Shown here: positions 29,539 to 39,347 of the stretch, one piece after another
Numbering within the stretch: position 1 is the stretch's first letter
How the letters are laid out: every line of letters starts with the position of its first letter
Origin: an uncultured Gammaproteobacteria bacterium
Lineage (GTDB): Bacteria > Pseudomonadota > Gammaproteobacteria > Steroidobacterales > Woeseiaceae
Assembly (NCBI GenBank): GCA_937899415.1
Contig: CALBPI010000062.1
Location: forward strand, 160,639 to 224,638
Reading direction: 5' to 3'
DNA: 64,000 bases
Notes under the pieces: model-generated
Told to the model about the DNA's origin: nothing
The model's input: the letters and a program-made list of their open reading frames with translations, nothing else
The model's database searches: none
Made by a program: the position numbers and the translations under genes

Positions 29539-29833
29539 GGCCGTCTCCTGATCGGACCGATTCGAGGCTCACGCTAACGAAACCGGCCTGAATAGAACCT
29601 TAACGGCTAATCATGAGATAACAAAATGCTTGAGAAACTTATGTTAAGTCTCTCATTAAAATGGATAATGTGTCGCAGAACACCGCCGGTGCGCAGCCGG
29701 TCGACTGCGCCGTTCGTGTCTTCGCGTCCGCACGACACGGTCGGCGCGCCGTTTGTGGGGAGTTGCTCGGCCTTCATAGCTGACCTGCACCGTGTTGTCG
29801 ATGCAGGTCAGCCGAGAAGGCCTGCAGGCGCGG
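29539..29833. other. Intergenic region with AT-rich patch and hairpin
   Basis: 295 bases between the DUF3300 gene and the beta-barrel gene, both on the minus strand. Bases 29600-29670 are markedly AT-richer than the surroundings and should hold the DUF3300 promoter, but no clean -35/-10 pair stands out. The low side ends with the DUF3300 ribosome site; the high side holds the hairpin listed separately. Short frames here look accidental. Confidence 0.5.
29769..29822 (-). other. Long inverted repeat after the beta-barrel gene
   Basis: GCTGACCTGCA (29779-29789) pairs perfectly with TGCAGGTCAGC (29802-29812) around a 12-base loop, and GGCCTTC (29769-29775) with GAAGGCC (29816-29822) extends the stem after a three-base internal loop. 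It lies 12 bases beyond the stop of the 29834-30487 gene. There is no T-run on either side, so it is not a standard intrinsic terminator; transcript stabilisation or a protein site is possible. Confidence 0.6.
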
Positions 29834-30487
29834 TCAGAAGTTGACCGAGAACGATACAGCCAGGACCGGGTACCAGGCGAAATCCTCGAGTTCCTCCTCG
29901 AGTTCGGCGCGCTCGGTCTCAAGCGCGGCCTGAAACGTCGGGTCGCTGGCGATGATGCCGTCAGCCGACATTGCGAGCGACGGGTCGCCCTGGTACATCA
30001 CGCCGGCATCAAAGTGCAGGCCAACCGTGTCGCCGAGGCGGAAGTCGAGGCCCATCCCCGCGTAGGGGGCAAGGTCGTCGAACGTGGCGCGACCGCGGAG
30101 GTTGCCCACCTGGCTGGCATCGAAGAGCTGTCCACCAATCTCGTAGGTGCCTGTGTCATTGCCCAGGAAGTTGCCTTCGTTGCCGTTGGCAACCAGGCCT
30201 GCCGAGAAGCGGACGGGGCTCGCGGGGATACGGGCGTTGACCGTCGCGTAGAGGCTTTCGAGGCCCAGCTCGGCTTCATAGTCGATGCCGGCTTCCGTGC
30301 GGGTCGTGTCGTAGTCGTAGCGGCTAAAGCCCGCGCGCAGGTCGAGGTAAGGCACGGGCCGCCAGGTGGCTTCGAGGCCCAGTCCCTGGGTTCCAGCGCG
30401 CGCAGCGATCCATAAATCATCATCGGCTACGGCGTCGGTGGCGCCGAATGTGGCCAGCGCAGCGGCGGCGGCGATCATCCGTTTCAT
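29834..30487 (-). CDS. Outer-membrane beta-barrel protein, unknown function
   Basis: 217 residues with a signal peptide (about 1-21, AAAAALATFGATDAVA) and GGAGA six bases before the ATG. The mature part alternates polar and hydrophobic residues in barrel-like strands (YLDLRAGFSRYDYDTT; FSAGLVANGNEGNFLG; PYAGMGLDFRLG; VGLHFDAGVMYQG) and ends in WYPVLAVSFSVNF with a C-terminal Phe, the usual outer-membrane insertion signal. The stretch ALETERAELEEELEDF before the last strand resembles a recurring feature of small outer-membrane proteins of this type. No ligand can be inferred. Confidence 0.75.
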   Translation of the reverse strand: MKRMIAAAAALATFGATDAVADDDLWIAARAGTQGLGLEATWRPVPYLDLRAGFSRYDYDTTRTEAGIDYEAELGLESLYATVNARIPASPVRFSAGLVANGNEGNFLGNDTGTYEIGGQLFDASQVGNLRGRATFDDLAPYAGMGLDFRLGDTVGLHFDAGVMYQGDPSLAMSADGIIASDPTFQAALETERAELEEELEDFAWYPVLAVSFSVNF

Positions 30488-30597
30488 GTCGGTCTCCGGA
30501 GGGGTTGGTGACTGCAGACTAAACGTGCGTCACGAGTGCCACTGTGCGGCAGGTCACGAAACGCCCTCGAAACCGCGCCAGAAGGGCGTCTCAGCCG

Positions 30598-30626
30598 TTT
30601 CAATCGAAACAGGCATCAAGTAAAAT
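30598..30626 (+). promoter_or_regulatory. Possible sucA promoter
   Basis: TTTCAA (30598-30603) and TAAAAT (30621-30626) are 17 bases apart, about 75 bases before the sucA ATG, in an AT-rich dip. The -10 is good, the -35 poor, as expected of an activator-dependent promoter. Inference only. Confidence 0.3.
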
Positions 30627-30700
30627 TATGGTCAACCGCTGAATCCTCATAGCGCCGCGAAGAAGAGGGTCTGCCCCGGGGACGGGCTGACGCTAAAAAC

Positions 30701-33565
30701 ATGACCAAATCACTGCAGGAGCAGTATCGGGCCACGCCGCTCAGCGGCACCAATGCGGCCCTCATCGAAGACCTCTACGAGCTGTACCTGAGCGACCCCG
30801 ACGCCGTCGGTGATCAGTGGCGCCAGTACTTCTCGGGCCTCGCCAACGGTAGTGCCGCGAGCGAGACGCCGCACAGCCCCATCGTTGATCGGCTGCGTGA
30901 GATCGGCAAGATGCCGGCTTCGGCGCGACCACGCGCCGGCAATGGCGCTGCAACGCCTGTCTTGACGGCATCCTCCGATGAGAAGCAGGCCGCGGTCTCG
31001 CGACTTATCCAGGTGTATGCCCTGCGTGGCCACCAGATCGCTGATATCGATCCCTTGGGTCTCATGGAGCGCGCCTCGCCGCGCGTACTGGATTTCGACT
31101 TCCTGGGACTCGAGCCGTCCGACATGGACACCGAGTTCTTCACGGGCGGTCTGGCCGGCACGGGCCACGAGCGCATGCGACTGCGCGACATCCTCGCGCT
31201 GCTGCGCCAGATCTACTGCGGCAAGACGGGCGCGGAGTTCGCGCACATCTCGCGCTCCCGCGAGCGCCTCTGGCTCCGCGAGCAGTTCGAGGCGCGTATC
31301 ACGAGGCCTGTTCCGCCCGACGAACAACGCTGGTTGCTCAAGCAGCTCTCGCGCGCTGAGACGCTCGAGCGCTACCTACACACTAAATATGTGGGACAGA
31401 AGCGCTTCTCGCTCGAAGGCGGTGAAAGCCTGATCCCCATGCTCGACACGCTGGTCCAGGACGGCGGGCGCCTCGGTGTGAAGGAAGTCGTCTTTGGCAT
31501 GGCGCACCGCGGGCGTATCAACGTGCTCGTCAACGTGCTCGGCAAGGCGCCGCAGGAGTTGTTCTCGGAATTTGAGGGTGGTTACGACCCAGAGGAGATC
31601 GCGGGCTCTGGCGACGTGAAATACCACAAGGGCTTCTCGGCAGACATGAAGACGCCCGGCGGCAACGTACACCTGACCATGGCGTTCAACCCCTCGCACC
31701 TCGAGATCGTGAACCCAGTCGTCGAGGGTTCGGTGCGCGCGCGTCAGTTGCGCAGTGGCGACGAAAGCGGCAACTCGATCCTGCCTGTGCTCATCCACGG
31801 CGATGCGGCATTCGCAGGGCAGGGCGTGGTCACCGAGACCTTCCAGATGTCGCAGTTGCCGAGCTTCCGCACGGGCGGCACGATGCACATTGTCGTCAAC
31901 AACCAGATCGGCTTTACGACCAGCGATCCCGAAGACGCGCGTTCAACACCGTACTGCAGCGACGTCGCCAAGATGATCGAAGCGCCGATCTTCCACGTGA
32001 ACGGCGACGACCCCGAAGCCGTGCTGCGTGTGACACGTCTGGCGCTCGACTACCGCCAGAAGTACCAGAAAGACGTCGTCATCGATCTTGTCTGCTATCG
32101 CCGCCTGGGCCACAACGAGGCCGACGAGCCGGCCGCCACGCAGCCGATCATGTACCGCGCCATTCGTGCGCACAAAACGACGCGCGAGCAGTACGAAGCC
32201 AAGCTGGCCGAGGCTGGCGTCATGTCCGTCGAGGAATCGCAGGGCATGGTCGAGCGTTACCGCGCCCGTCTCGATGACGGCCGGCCCGTGCCGCGCGACC
32301 TGCTCGGCATGATCGGTAACGAATTCACGATCGACTGGTCGCAGTACGCGAGCGGTGACCTGCTTACGGCCGTCGATACCGCGGTCGATGCCGAGGCGGT
32401 CTCGCGCCTGGGTGCCAAGCTCACAGGGATTCCCGAAGACGTTGAGCTGCACTCGCGCGTTGCCCGCATCGTTGATGCCCGCCGCGCGATGCTGGCTGGC
32501 GATCAGTCGATGGACTGGGGCTTCGCAGAAACGATGGCCTATGCGACGCTGCTCGACGAAGGCTACGACGTGCGCCTCACGGGCCAAGACAGTGGCCGTG
32601 GGACGTTCTTCCACCGCCACGCCGTCCTGCACAATCAGGCTGACGGCAGTGAGTACATCCCGCTGCGCCACATTGCAGATCGTAAGCATGACTTCACGGT
32701 GACGGACTCTTACCTGTCCGAAGAGGCCGTGATGGGTTTCGAATACGGCTATGCCACGACCGAGCCCAACACGCTTGTGATCTGGGAAGGCCAGTTCGGC
32801 GACTTTGCCAATGGCGCGCAGGTCGTCATCGACCAGTTCATCAGTTCGGGCGAAGCCAAGTGGGGGCGTCTTTGCGGTCTCACGCTGTTCCTGCCCCACG
32901 GTTACGAGGGTCAGGGTCCCGAGCATTCCTCGGCGCGGCTCGAGCGCTTCCTGCAGCTCTGTGCGGAACACAATATGCAGGTTGTGGTTCCGTCGACGCC
33001 TGCACAGATGTTCCACATGATCCGTCGCCAGATGCGCCGGCCCGCGCGCAAGCCGCTCATTGTCATGACGCCCAAGAGCCTGCTGCGCCACAAGCGCTCC
33101 GTGTCGCCGTTGTCTGATCTCAGTGATGGCGCGTTCAGGCTTGTTATCGATGAGCCCGACGATATCGATGCGCCGAGCATCCAGCGCGTCGTGTTCTGCA
33201 GTGGCAAGGTCTACTACGACATCATTGAACGCCGCGAGAAAGAGGACGTTGACGACGTCGCCGTCGTACGCGTCGAGCAGCTCTACCCGTTCCCGGTTGA
33301 TGAGTTGGCCAACGTGTTGTCGCGCTACCGCAATGCCGAGACGGTCATCTGGTGCCAGGAAGAGCCGCGCAACCAGGGCGCCTGGTATCAGATTCGTCAC
33401 CGGCTCGTAGAACCGCTGCGCTCGCGCCACACCTTGCATTACGTCGGGCGCGCGGGCGCCGCGGCACCCGCTGCCGGCATTCCGACTATGCACGCGCAAC
33501 AGCAGAACCAGCTCGTGGAAAAAGCGTTGGGGCTTGCGCCGATCGTTGACGAGATCGATCGCTGA
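30701..33565 (+). CDS. sucA: 2-oxoglutarate dehydrogenase E1 component
   Basis: 954 residues, the usual length. The N-terminal motif (NAALIEDLYELYLSDPDAVGDQWR in parts) binds E2. The thiamine-diphosphate domain contains VVFGMAHRGRINVL, GDVKYHKGFSAD and the GDAAFAGQGVVTETFQMS region (GDxx...NN: HIVVNNQIGFTT). The transketolase-like half includes WEGQFGDFANGAQVVIDQF and the RLERFLQLCAEHNMQVV block. It decarboxylates 2-oxoglutarate and transfers succinyl to the E2 lipoyl arm. It heads sucA-sucB-lpdA; no sdh genes precede it, unlike E. coli. Confidence 0.97.
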   Translation: MTKSLQEQYRATPLSGTNAALIEDLYELYLSDPDAVGDQWRQYFSGLANGSAASETPHSPIVDRLREIGKMPASARPRAGNGAATPVLTASSDEKQAAVSRLIQVYALRGHQIADIDPLGLMERASPRVLDFDFLGLEPSDMDTEFFTGGLAGTGHERMRLRDILALLRQIYCGKTGAEFAHISRSRERLWLREQFEARITRPVPPDEQRWLLKQLSRAETLERYLHTKYVGQKRFSLEGGESLIPMLDTLVQDGGRLGVKEVVFGMAHRGRINVLVNVLGKAPQELFSEFEGGYDPEEIAGSGDVKYHKGFSADMKTPGGNVHLTMAFNPSHLEIVNPVVEGSVRARQLRSGDESGNSILPVLIHGDAAFAGQGVVTETFQMSQLPSFRTGGTMHIVVNNQIGFTTSDPEDARSTPYCSDVAKMIEAPIFHVNGDDPEAVLRVTRLALDYRQKYQKDVVIDLVCYRRLGHNEADEPAATQPIMYRAIRAHKTTREQYEAKLAEAGVMSVEESQGMVERYRARLDDGRPVPRDLLGMIGNEFTIDWSQYASGDLLTAVDTAVDAEAVSRLGAKLTGIPEDVELHSRVARIVDARRAMLAGDQSMDWGFAETMAYATLLDEGYDVRLTGQDSGRGTFFHRHAVLHNQADGSEYIPLRHIADRKHDFTVTDSYLSEEAVMGFEYGYATTEPNTLVIWEGQFGDFANGAQVVIDQFISSGEAKWGRLCGLTLFLPHGYEGQGPEHSSARLERFLQLCAEHNMQVVVPSTPAQMFHMIRRQMRRPARKPLIVMTPKSLLRHKRSVSPLSDLSDGAFRLVIDEPDDIDAPSIQRVVFCSGKVYYDIIERREKEDVDDVAVVRVEQLYPFPVDELANVLSRYRNAETVIWCQEEPRNQGAWYQIRHRLVEPLRSRHTLHYVGRAGAAAPAAGIPTMHAQQQNQLVEKALGLAPIVDEIDR

Positions 33566-33672
33566 TTTGGGTTTAGGGGCAACGCGTGCGGTCGGCGTCC
33601 AGGGGATTCCGAAGCACGCGGCTGAACAGGGCGGGCGAGGCACCGCCAATAGAGGACGAACAAGAGAACATC

Positions 33673-34887
33673 ATGGCTGTAGAAGTTAAAGTCCCACAGC
33701 TGCCGGAATCGGTAGCGGATGCGACGCTGGTCGCCTGGAACAAGAAGCCCGGCGACGCCGTGAAGCGCGACGAGAACCTCGTCGATCTCGAAACGGACAA
33801 GGTGGTCCTCGAGGTACCGTGCCCCACGGACGGCGTCCTAAAAGAGATCAAGGTGGCCGACGGCGCCACGGTGGAGAGCGGTGACCTGCTCGCCATTGTA
33901 GAAGCCGGCGCGCAGGCTGAAGCGCCGGCTGCGGCCGAGGTGCCCACAGCTGCGGCCGCCGAAGCACCGTCTGGCGAACCTGCGGAAGCCGCACGCGGCA
34001 GCGCGAGCGGCAAGCTCAGCCCGGCGGTACGTCGACTCGTCGAGGAGCACGACCTCGATGTGTCACGCATCAACGGCAGCGGGCGCGATGGTCGCATCAC
34101 TAAAGCAGACGTGATGCAGCACCTCGAATCTGCTGATGATAGTGCCGCCGAAGACCTGCCTGTGGGCGGTACAGCGCCGGCTGCCGCACGCAATGAACAG
34201 CGCGTGCCCATGACGCGGTTGCGCGCAACGATTGCCGACCGCATGGTCGCAGCACAACAGAATGCCGCCATGCTGACGACCTTTAATGAGGTCGACCTGA
34301 CGGAAGTCATCGGGCTGCGCAGCCGCCACAAGGACGGATTCGCCGAGACGCACGGCGTCAAGCTGGGCTTCATGTCGTTCTTCGTTCGCGCCGCTGTCGA
34401 AGCGCTCAAGAAGTTCCCACTCGTAAATGCCTCGGTGGACGGTCGCGACATCGTCTACCACGACTACCAGGACATCGGCATTGCCGTGTCGACGGAGCGC
34501 GGCCTGCTGGTGCCTGTGTTGCGCGACGCCGGCCTCATGTCATTCGCCGACATCGAGAAGGGCATCGCCGAATACGGTCGCCGCGCACGCGAAGGCACGA
34601 TCGGCATCGAGGACCTCACGGGTGGCACGTTCACCATCACAAATGGCGGGATCTTCGGTTCGATGATGTCGACGCCGATTCTGAACCCGCCGCAAAGCGG
34701 CATCCTGGGCATGCACGCGATCATGGACCGACCCGTTGTCGTCAACGGCCAGGTCGAGATCCGCAAGATGATGTATCTCGCGATGTCCTACGACCACCGC
34801 ATTATCGATGGCAAGGAAGCGGTGCAGTTTGTCGTTGCCATCAAGAACGCGCTCGAAGATCCGGGCCGTTTGTTGCTACAGCTGTAA
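33673..34887 (+). CDS. sucB: Dihydrolipoyl succinyltransferase, E2 of the OGDH complex
   Basis: 404 residues from the ATG at 33673 ([22 protein letters not shown] in parts); the frame extends upstream but without family sequence. One lipoyl domain carries the modified Lys43 in [11 protein letters not shown]. An Ala/Pro-rich linker (about 78-115) leads to the peripheral subunit-binding domain ([33 protein letters not shown] in parts). The catalytic domain ends with [16 protein letters not shown], containing the HxxxDG active site. It forms the 24-mer core of the complex. It is 107 bases after sucA. Confidence 0.96.
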   Translation: MAVEVKVPQLPESVADATLVAWNKKPGDAVKRDENLVDLETDKVVLEVPCPTDGVLKEIKVADGATVESGDLLAIVEAGAQAEAPAAAEVPTAAAAEAPSGEPAEAARGSASGKLSPAVRRLVEEHDLDVSRINGSGRDGRITKADVMQHLESADDSAAEDLPVGGTAPAAARNEQRVPMTRLRATIADRMVAAQQNAAMLTTFNEVDLTEVIGLRSRHKDGFAETHGVKLGFMSFFVRAAVEALKKFPLVNASVDGRDIVYHDYQDIGIAVSTERGLLVPVLRDAGLMSFADIEKGIAEYGRRAREGTIGIEDLTGGTFTITNGGIFGSMMSTPILNPPQSGILGMHAIMDRPVVVNGQVEIRKMMYLAMSYDHRIIDGKEAVQFVVAIKNALEDPGRLLLQL

Positions 34888-34969
34888 TCCGGTTGGCGGC
34901 GCACGGCGTCGCACCGACGGCTGATCCCCGACCACGACACGGGCGTGTGCCCGTATGGAAACCGATTTA

Positions 34970-36397
34970 ATGAGTGATCAATACGACGTCATCGTCATCG
35001 GCGGTGGCCCCGCTGGCTACCCTGCGGCAATTCGCGCGGCACAACACGGTCTTTCCGTCGCCTGCATCGACGACTGGAAGAACTACGATGGCAGCCACGC
35101 GTTCGGCGGCACCTGCCTCAATGCGGGCTGCATTCCTTCCAAGGCGCTGCTCGAGTCCTCGGAATTGTTCCACCGCGCGCAGCATGAGTTTGCGGACCAC
35201 GGGATTGGCGCTGACAACGTCCGGCTCGACCTCGAGGCCATGCAAAAGCGCAAGGGAAAGATCGTCACCCAGCTGACGAGCGGCATCGCTGCGCTGTTCA
35301 AGTCGAACAAGGTCGACGGCCTGCGGGGTCGGGGCAAGCTGCTCGCCAACAACAAGGTCGAGTACACGCCCGTCGAGGGCGACGCGCGCGTACTTGCCGC
35401 TAAGCACGTCATTTTGGCTACGGGTTCACAGCCGATTGAATTGCCAAGCATGCCGTTTGATGGCGACCGCATCGTTGATTCCTGGGGCGCGCTCGAATTT
35501 GATACCGTGCCCGAGAAACTGGGCGTTATCGGCGCGGGTGTCATCGGCCTTGAGCTCGGCAGCGTCTGGGCGCGTCTCGGTGCTGAGGTCACGGTGCTCG
35601 AAGCCATGCCCGATTTCCTCGCTATGGTGGATCGTCAGATCGCCAAGGACGCCGAGCGCCAATTCAAGAAGCAGGGTCTCGACATCAAGCTCGGTGCACG
35701 TGTGAGCGCGGCATCGGTCGACGGTGACCGCGTCAAGGTCGTCTACGAGGACAAGGACGGCGAACACGAGACCACCTATGACCGTCTCGTCGTGGCCGTG
35801 GGCCGCCGACCCTACACGGACGGTGTGCTGGGCGAGGGCACGGGCGTCGAAGTCGATGAACGAGGCTTCTTCGTCGTCGATGACGAGTGCCGCACGGGTG
35901 CCGCCAACGTCTACGCCGTCGGCGACTGTGTGCGTGGCCCGATGCTCGCGCACAAGGGTACTGAGGAAGGCGTCATGGCCGCGGACCTCATCGCGGGCGA
36001 GGTCGCTGAGGTGAACTACGACGTGATTCCTTCCGTGGTCTACACGGCACCCGAGATCGCCTGGGTCGGCAAGACCGAGGAGCAGGTCAAGGAAAGCGGC
36101 CGCGACTACAAGACCGGCGTCTTCCCGTTCGCTGCCAGTGGCCGTGCCAAAGCCATGGAGCAGGCGGCCGGCATGGTCAAGATCGTGAGCGCCAGGGACG
36201 ACGACGAAATCCTGGGTGTGCACATCATCGGGCCGATGGCCGGTGAGCTCATCGGCGAGCTGGTATTGGCTATGGAATTCCGCGCCAGCACCGAAGACAT
36301 CCAGCGTACGGTGCACGCGCATCCGACACTGTCGGAGGCCGTCCACGAGGCGGCATTGGGCGCTGACAAACTCGCGCTGCACGCCATCAACCGCTGA
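34970..36397 (+). CDS. lpdA: Dihydrolipoamide dehydrogenase (E3)
   Basis: 475 residues from the ATG at 34970 (MSDQYDVIVIGGGPAGYPAA), with GGAAAC nine bases upstream; an in-frame ATG at 34955 would add five residues. FAD-binding GGGPAG is at 11-16; the redox-active disulfide is Cys49-Cys54 in GGTCLNAGCIPSK; the NAD site is IGAGVIGLELGSVW; the dimer-interface HxxxxE reads HAHPTLSEAVHEAAL. It reoxidises dihydrolipoyl groups for the OGDH complex and probably other 2-oxoacid dehydrogenases. It is the last gene of the suc operon and converges on relA with 18 bases between. Confidence 0.96.
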   Translation: MSDQYDVIVIGGGPAGYPAAIRAAQHGLSVACIDDWKNYDGSHAFGGTCLNAGCIPSKALLESSELFHRAQHEFADHGIGADNVRLDLEAMQKRKGKIVTQLTSGIAALFKSNKVDGLRGRGKLLANNKVEYTPVEGDARVLAAKHVILATGSQPIELPSMPFDGDRIVDSWGALEFDTVPEKLGVIGAGVIGLELGSVWARLGAEVTVLEAMPDFLAMVDRQIAKDAERQFKKQGLDIKLGARVSAASVDGDRVKVVYEDKDGEHETTYDRLVVAVGRRPYTDGVLGEGTGVEVDERGFFVVDDECRTGAANVYAVGDCVRGPMLAHKGTEEGVMAADLIAGEVAEVNYDVIPSVVYTAPEIAWVGKTEEQVKESGRDYKTGVFPFAASGRAKAMEQAAGMVKIVSARDDDEILGVHIIGPMAGELIGELVLAMEFRASTEDIQRTVHAHPTLSEAVHEAALGADKLALHAINR

Positions 36398-36415
36398 GAG
36401 GGCGCAGCGCTTAAG

Positions 36416-38527
36416 TCAGGTCGCGCGCGAGACACGCTCCACGCCGCGGACCTGTTGCAGCCGGGACATGACGCGCGCGAGCGTGCCGAGGCCATCGACC
36501 TCGGCCCGGAGCGTGACGACCGCGCGCAGCGTCTTGGGGCTGACGCGTGCGTCGTTGCCGAGGATGCGGATTTCCTCGTCGCTCATCACGCCCGACAGAT
36601 CCTTGAGCAGCCCGTTGCGGTCTGCCGCCTCGATGCGGATTGTGACGGGATAGCGGGCGCGCTCATCGTCGTACCAGCTCGCTGAGAGCACCCGGTCCGG
36701 GTGTTGGGCCTGCAGGCGCAGGAGCGAGCCGCAATCCTGTCGGTGCACGCTGATTCCCCGGCCTTGCGTGATGTAGCCGCTGATCGCCTCAGGCGGTACG
36801 GGGTTGCAGCAGCGTGCGAAGTGCGTGAGCACGGACTCGGCGCCTTCGATGAGCACGGCACCCGCACCCGTCGGCTTGCGTCGTCGTGGTTTTTTGGCGG
36901 GCGCGGCCTCGGCTGGCGGTGCCGTGAGTTGTTGTACGGCATTGAATACGGCGGCCGTCGTGATATCGCCGACACCCAGCGCCACGCACAAATCGTCAAC
37001 GCTCTCGAAACCCATGCGGTCGGCCAGCTTGGCTACGGCCAGGTCGCGAATGTTGAGTCGCTGCAATTCGCGCTCGAGGTGCTCTCGACCCTGCTTGCGA
37101 TTGAGGTCCCGGTCCTGTTGGCGGAACCAGCTGCGCACCTTGGTGCGATTGCGGGCTGAGACGAGGAAGCCCTCACGCGACGACAGCCAGTCGCGGCTCG
37201 GCTGCGCTTCCTTGGCCGTAATGATCTCGACGCGGTCACCATTGGCGAGCTGATGCGTCAGCGTGACGATGCGCCCGTTCACGCGCGCGCCTTTGCAGCG
37301 GTGACCAATCTCCGTGTGGACGTGGTAGGCGAAGTCGAGCGGCGTGGCACCCGCAGGCAGATCCACGATGTCGCCGCGGGGCGTGATCGCGTAGACCCGG
37401 TCGTCGAAGACGCCCTCCGACAGTGCCTCGAGCATATCGGCGTCGCCGGCGTCGTCATCGCCCTCAAGCAGCTGGCGCAGCCAGGCGATCTTCTGCTCGA
37501 ACGCGGAGTTGCTCGAACCGCCTTCTTTATAGCGCCAGTGCGCGGCGACCCCCAGCTCGGCCTGCGCGTGCATGTCGAAGGTGCGGATCTGGATTTCGAG
37601 TGCATGGCCCTCGGGGCCGAACACGGCCGTGTGCAGCGAGCGGTAGTTGTTGCCCTTGGGGTTTGCGATGTAGTCGTCAAATTCCTCGCGGATGTAGGGC
37701 CAGCGGTTGTGCACGACACCGAGCGCTGTGTAGCAGTCGGTCACACTGTCGACCATAATGCGCACGGCGCGCACATCGAACAGTTGATCCAGCGACACCT
37801 GCTTGCGCTGCATCTTTTTCCAAATGGAATAGATGTGCTTCGGCCGGCCGCTGATTTCCGCGGTCAGGCCTGCCTCCGACAGCAGTGCGCCAATTTCGGC
37901 GGTCACTTCGATGATGTAACGCTCGCGTGCGTCGCGGCGTTCCGCGAGCGCCTTGGCAATGTCCTTGTATTGTTCGGGTTCGAGGTAGCGGAAGGCATAG
38001 TCCTCGAGCTCCCACTTGAGCTGCCAGATCCCCAGCCGATTGGCCAGCGGCGCAAAGATCTCGCGCGTGTCGCGACCCAGTATGCGTCGTGTTGCCTCAT
38101 CGGCGTCGCGGGCCAGCCGCAGGTCGGCGAGCTGCGCGGCAAGCCGCACAATCACGAGGCGGTAGTCATTGACTACAGCCAGCAGCATGCGGCGCAGGGC
38201 CTCGCCCTGCTCGGGCGGCAGCTGCTCGCCGGGCGCCCACTGACCCGGCAGCGACAGCTCGAACAGCTGACCCAGACCCCGGCAGAGCAGGCCGACCTCC
38301 CGGCCTGCGCGCTTGTCGATGGCCGTCAGCGAGATATGCCCGGCACGTTTGAACGGCTCGAGCGCGGCCGTGAGGCGCAGGTCGTCATCCACGGCCAGCG
38401 TGTCTACGATCGCTTCCGTGGCCTGCGACTGGGCGGCGGCGGAAGCGTAGTCCGGATTGTCCCGCAGCGTCGCAAGCCAGCTGTTGGCAGGCGCGTCCTG
38501 CTGCGGCGTGTCAGTGGCTTTTGCCAT
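36416..38527 (-). CDS. relA: (p)ppGpp synthetase RelA
   Basis: 703 residues. The N-terminal HD hydrolase domain is degenerate: no HD pair remains in the region LEPFKRAGHISLTAIDKRAGREVG, so hydrolysis is not expected. The synthetase domain has GRPKHIYSIWKKMQRK, LFDVRAVRIMV and EFDDYIANPKGNNYRSLHT; EFDD (rather than RFKD) marks the RelA branch. TGS (VYAITPRGDIVDLPAGATPLDFAYHVH in parts), zinc-finger-like (HFARCCNPVPPEAISGYITQGRG in parts) and ACT domains follow. It makes (p)ppGpp on ribosomes stalled with uncharged tRNA. A separate SpoT-type hydrolase would be needed elsewhere. Confidence 0.94.
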   Translation of the reverse strand: MAKATDTPQQDAPANSWLATLRDNPDYASAAAQSQATEAIVDTLAVDDDLRLTAALEPFKRAGHISLTAIDKRAGREVGLLCRGLGQLFELSLPGQWAPGEQLPPEQGEALRRMLLAVVNDYRLVIVRLAAQLADLRLARDADEATRRILGRDTREIFAPLANRLGIWQLKWELEDYAFRYLEPEQYKDIAKALAERRDARERYIIEVTAEIGALLSEAGLTAEISGRPKHIYSIWKKMQRKQVSLDQLFDVRAVRIMVDSVTDCYTALGVVHNRWPYIREEFDDYIANPKGNNYRSLHTAVFGPEGHALEIQIRTFDMHAQAELGVAAHWRYKEGGSSNSAFEQKIAWLRQLLEGDDDAGDADMLEALSEGVFDDRVYAITPRGDIVDLPAGATPLDFAYHVHTEIGHRCKGARVNGRIVTLTHQLANGDRVEIITAKEAQPSRDWLSSREGFLVSARNRTKVRSWFRQQDRDLNRKQGREHLERELQRLNIRDLAVAKLADRMGFESVDDLCVALGVGDITTAAVFNAVQQLTAPPAEAAPAKKPRRRKPTGAGAVLIEGAESVLTHFARCCNPVPPEAISGYITQGRGISVHRQDCGSLLRLQAQHPDRVLSASWYDDERARYPVTIRIEAADRNGLLKDLSGVMSDEEIRILGNDARVSPKTLRAVVTLRAEVDGLGTLARVMSRLQQVRGVERVSRAT

Positions 38528-38736
38528 GGGTCTCGACTACCGCGATAACGATGACGCTCCTGCAGCCAGGGGCGGGTGCGATCGAACTGAATCAAGGAGG
38601 CGTTGTACGCGACTGCGTCACGACGCCGTTAGACGGTATCATACGGGTTTAGGCGGGCAGCGCGCCTGGAACCGCGCCCTGTGGGTGTGGTCCGACGCTT
38701 GGGAGCGCTTGTCCGCGCGGAAGCTTGGGAGATTGC

Positions 38737-39321
38737 ATGTTGAACCGAATTCGCCGTTCCGGTTTTGCCGCCGCGGCCCTCACGCTGTATGCGGCAACCG
38801 TATCGACGGGTGCGCAGGCCAGCGAACTGAACTTGAGCCTCAATGATGACGCGGCGCGGCTGACCTACGCCTGGGATATCAGTGCCAACGACCTCAAGCT
38901 CGACGCAGGCTGGCTGACACATCAGGATCGCGGCGACGTCCTGAATGTTGGCCTGCACCTCGAGGGTGCGGCCTCGTCGGGCGCCTCGCCTGTTATCGGT
39001 GGCCTGGGCGGCAAGATCTTCTACATCGACCCGGATGCCGTTGGCTTCGACGCCACGGTGATCGGTATCGGCGGCTACCTGCGATACACGCTGCCACAGT
39101 ACAACCGCTTCAACCTTTACGCGCACGCGTACTTCGCGCCGGACGTTCTGGCCTTCGGTGACGGCGACACCTACCAGGAGTTCGAAGCCCGCATTGGATA
39201 CAACGTGTTGCGCGAGGCCGACGTGTTCCTCGGTGTGCGCTACGCCAACATCGAATTTGATCCCGTGGGCGAGGTGACCATGGACAATGGGTTGCACCTG
39301 GGGATTCAGCTCAGATTCTGA
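38737..39321 (+). CDS. YfaZ-like outer-membrane protein
   Basis: 194 residues from the ATG at 38737, which has GGGAG six bases upstream; an in-frame start at 38725 is less likely. A signal peptide (about 1-30, [18 protein letters not shown]) is followed by barrel-type strands: [74 protein letters not shown] and a terminal LHLGIQLRF ending in Phe. This matches the YfaZ family, whose function is unknown. The 209 bases before it hold no clear promoter. yebC follows 26 bases later. Confidence 0.85.
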   Translation: MLNRIRRSGFAAAALTLYAATVSTGAQASELNLSLNDDAARLTYAWDISANDLKLDAGWLTHQDRGDVLNVGLHLEGAASSGASPVIGGLGGKIFYIDPDAVGFDATVIGIGGYLRYTLPQYNRFNLYAHAYFAPDVLAFGDGDTYQEFEARIGYNVLREADVFLGVRYANIEFDPVGEVTMDNGLHLGIQLRF

Positions 39322-39347
39322 GCGGCGCGGCGGAGACGGGGAGGCAC

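Noticed and set aside
29656..29822. Possible transposase remnant (frame reading CIDNTVQVSYEGRA)
   Set aside because: The resemblance is short and vague, there are no terminal repeats, and the frame overlaps the hairpin.
31943..33649. 568-codon open frame antisense to sucA
   Set aside because: High GC third positions keep the opposite frame open; the translation shows no domain and the sense strand encodes complete SucA.
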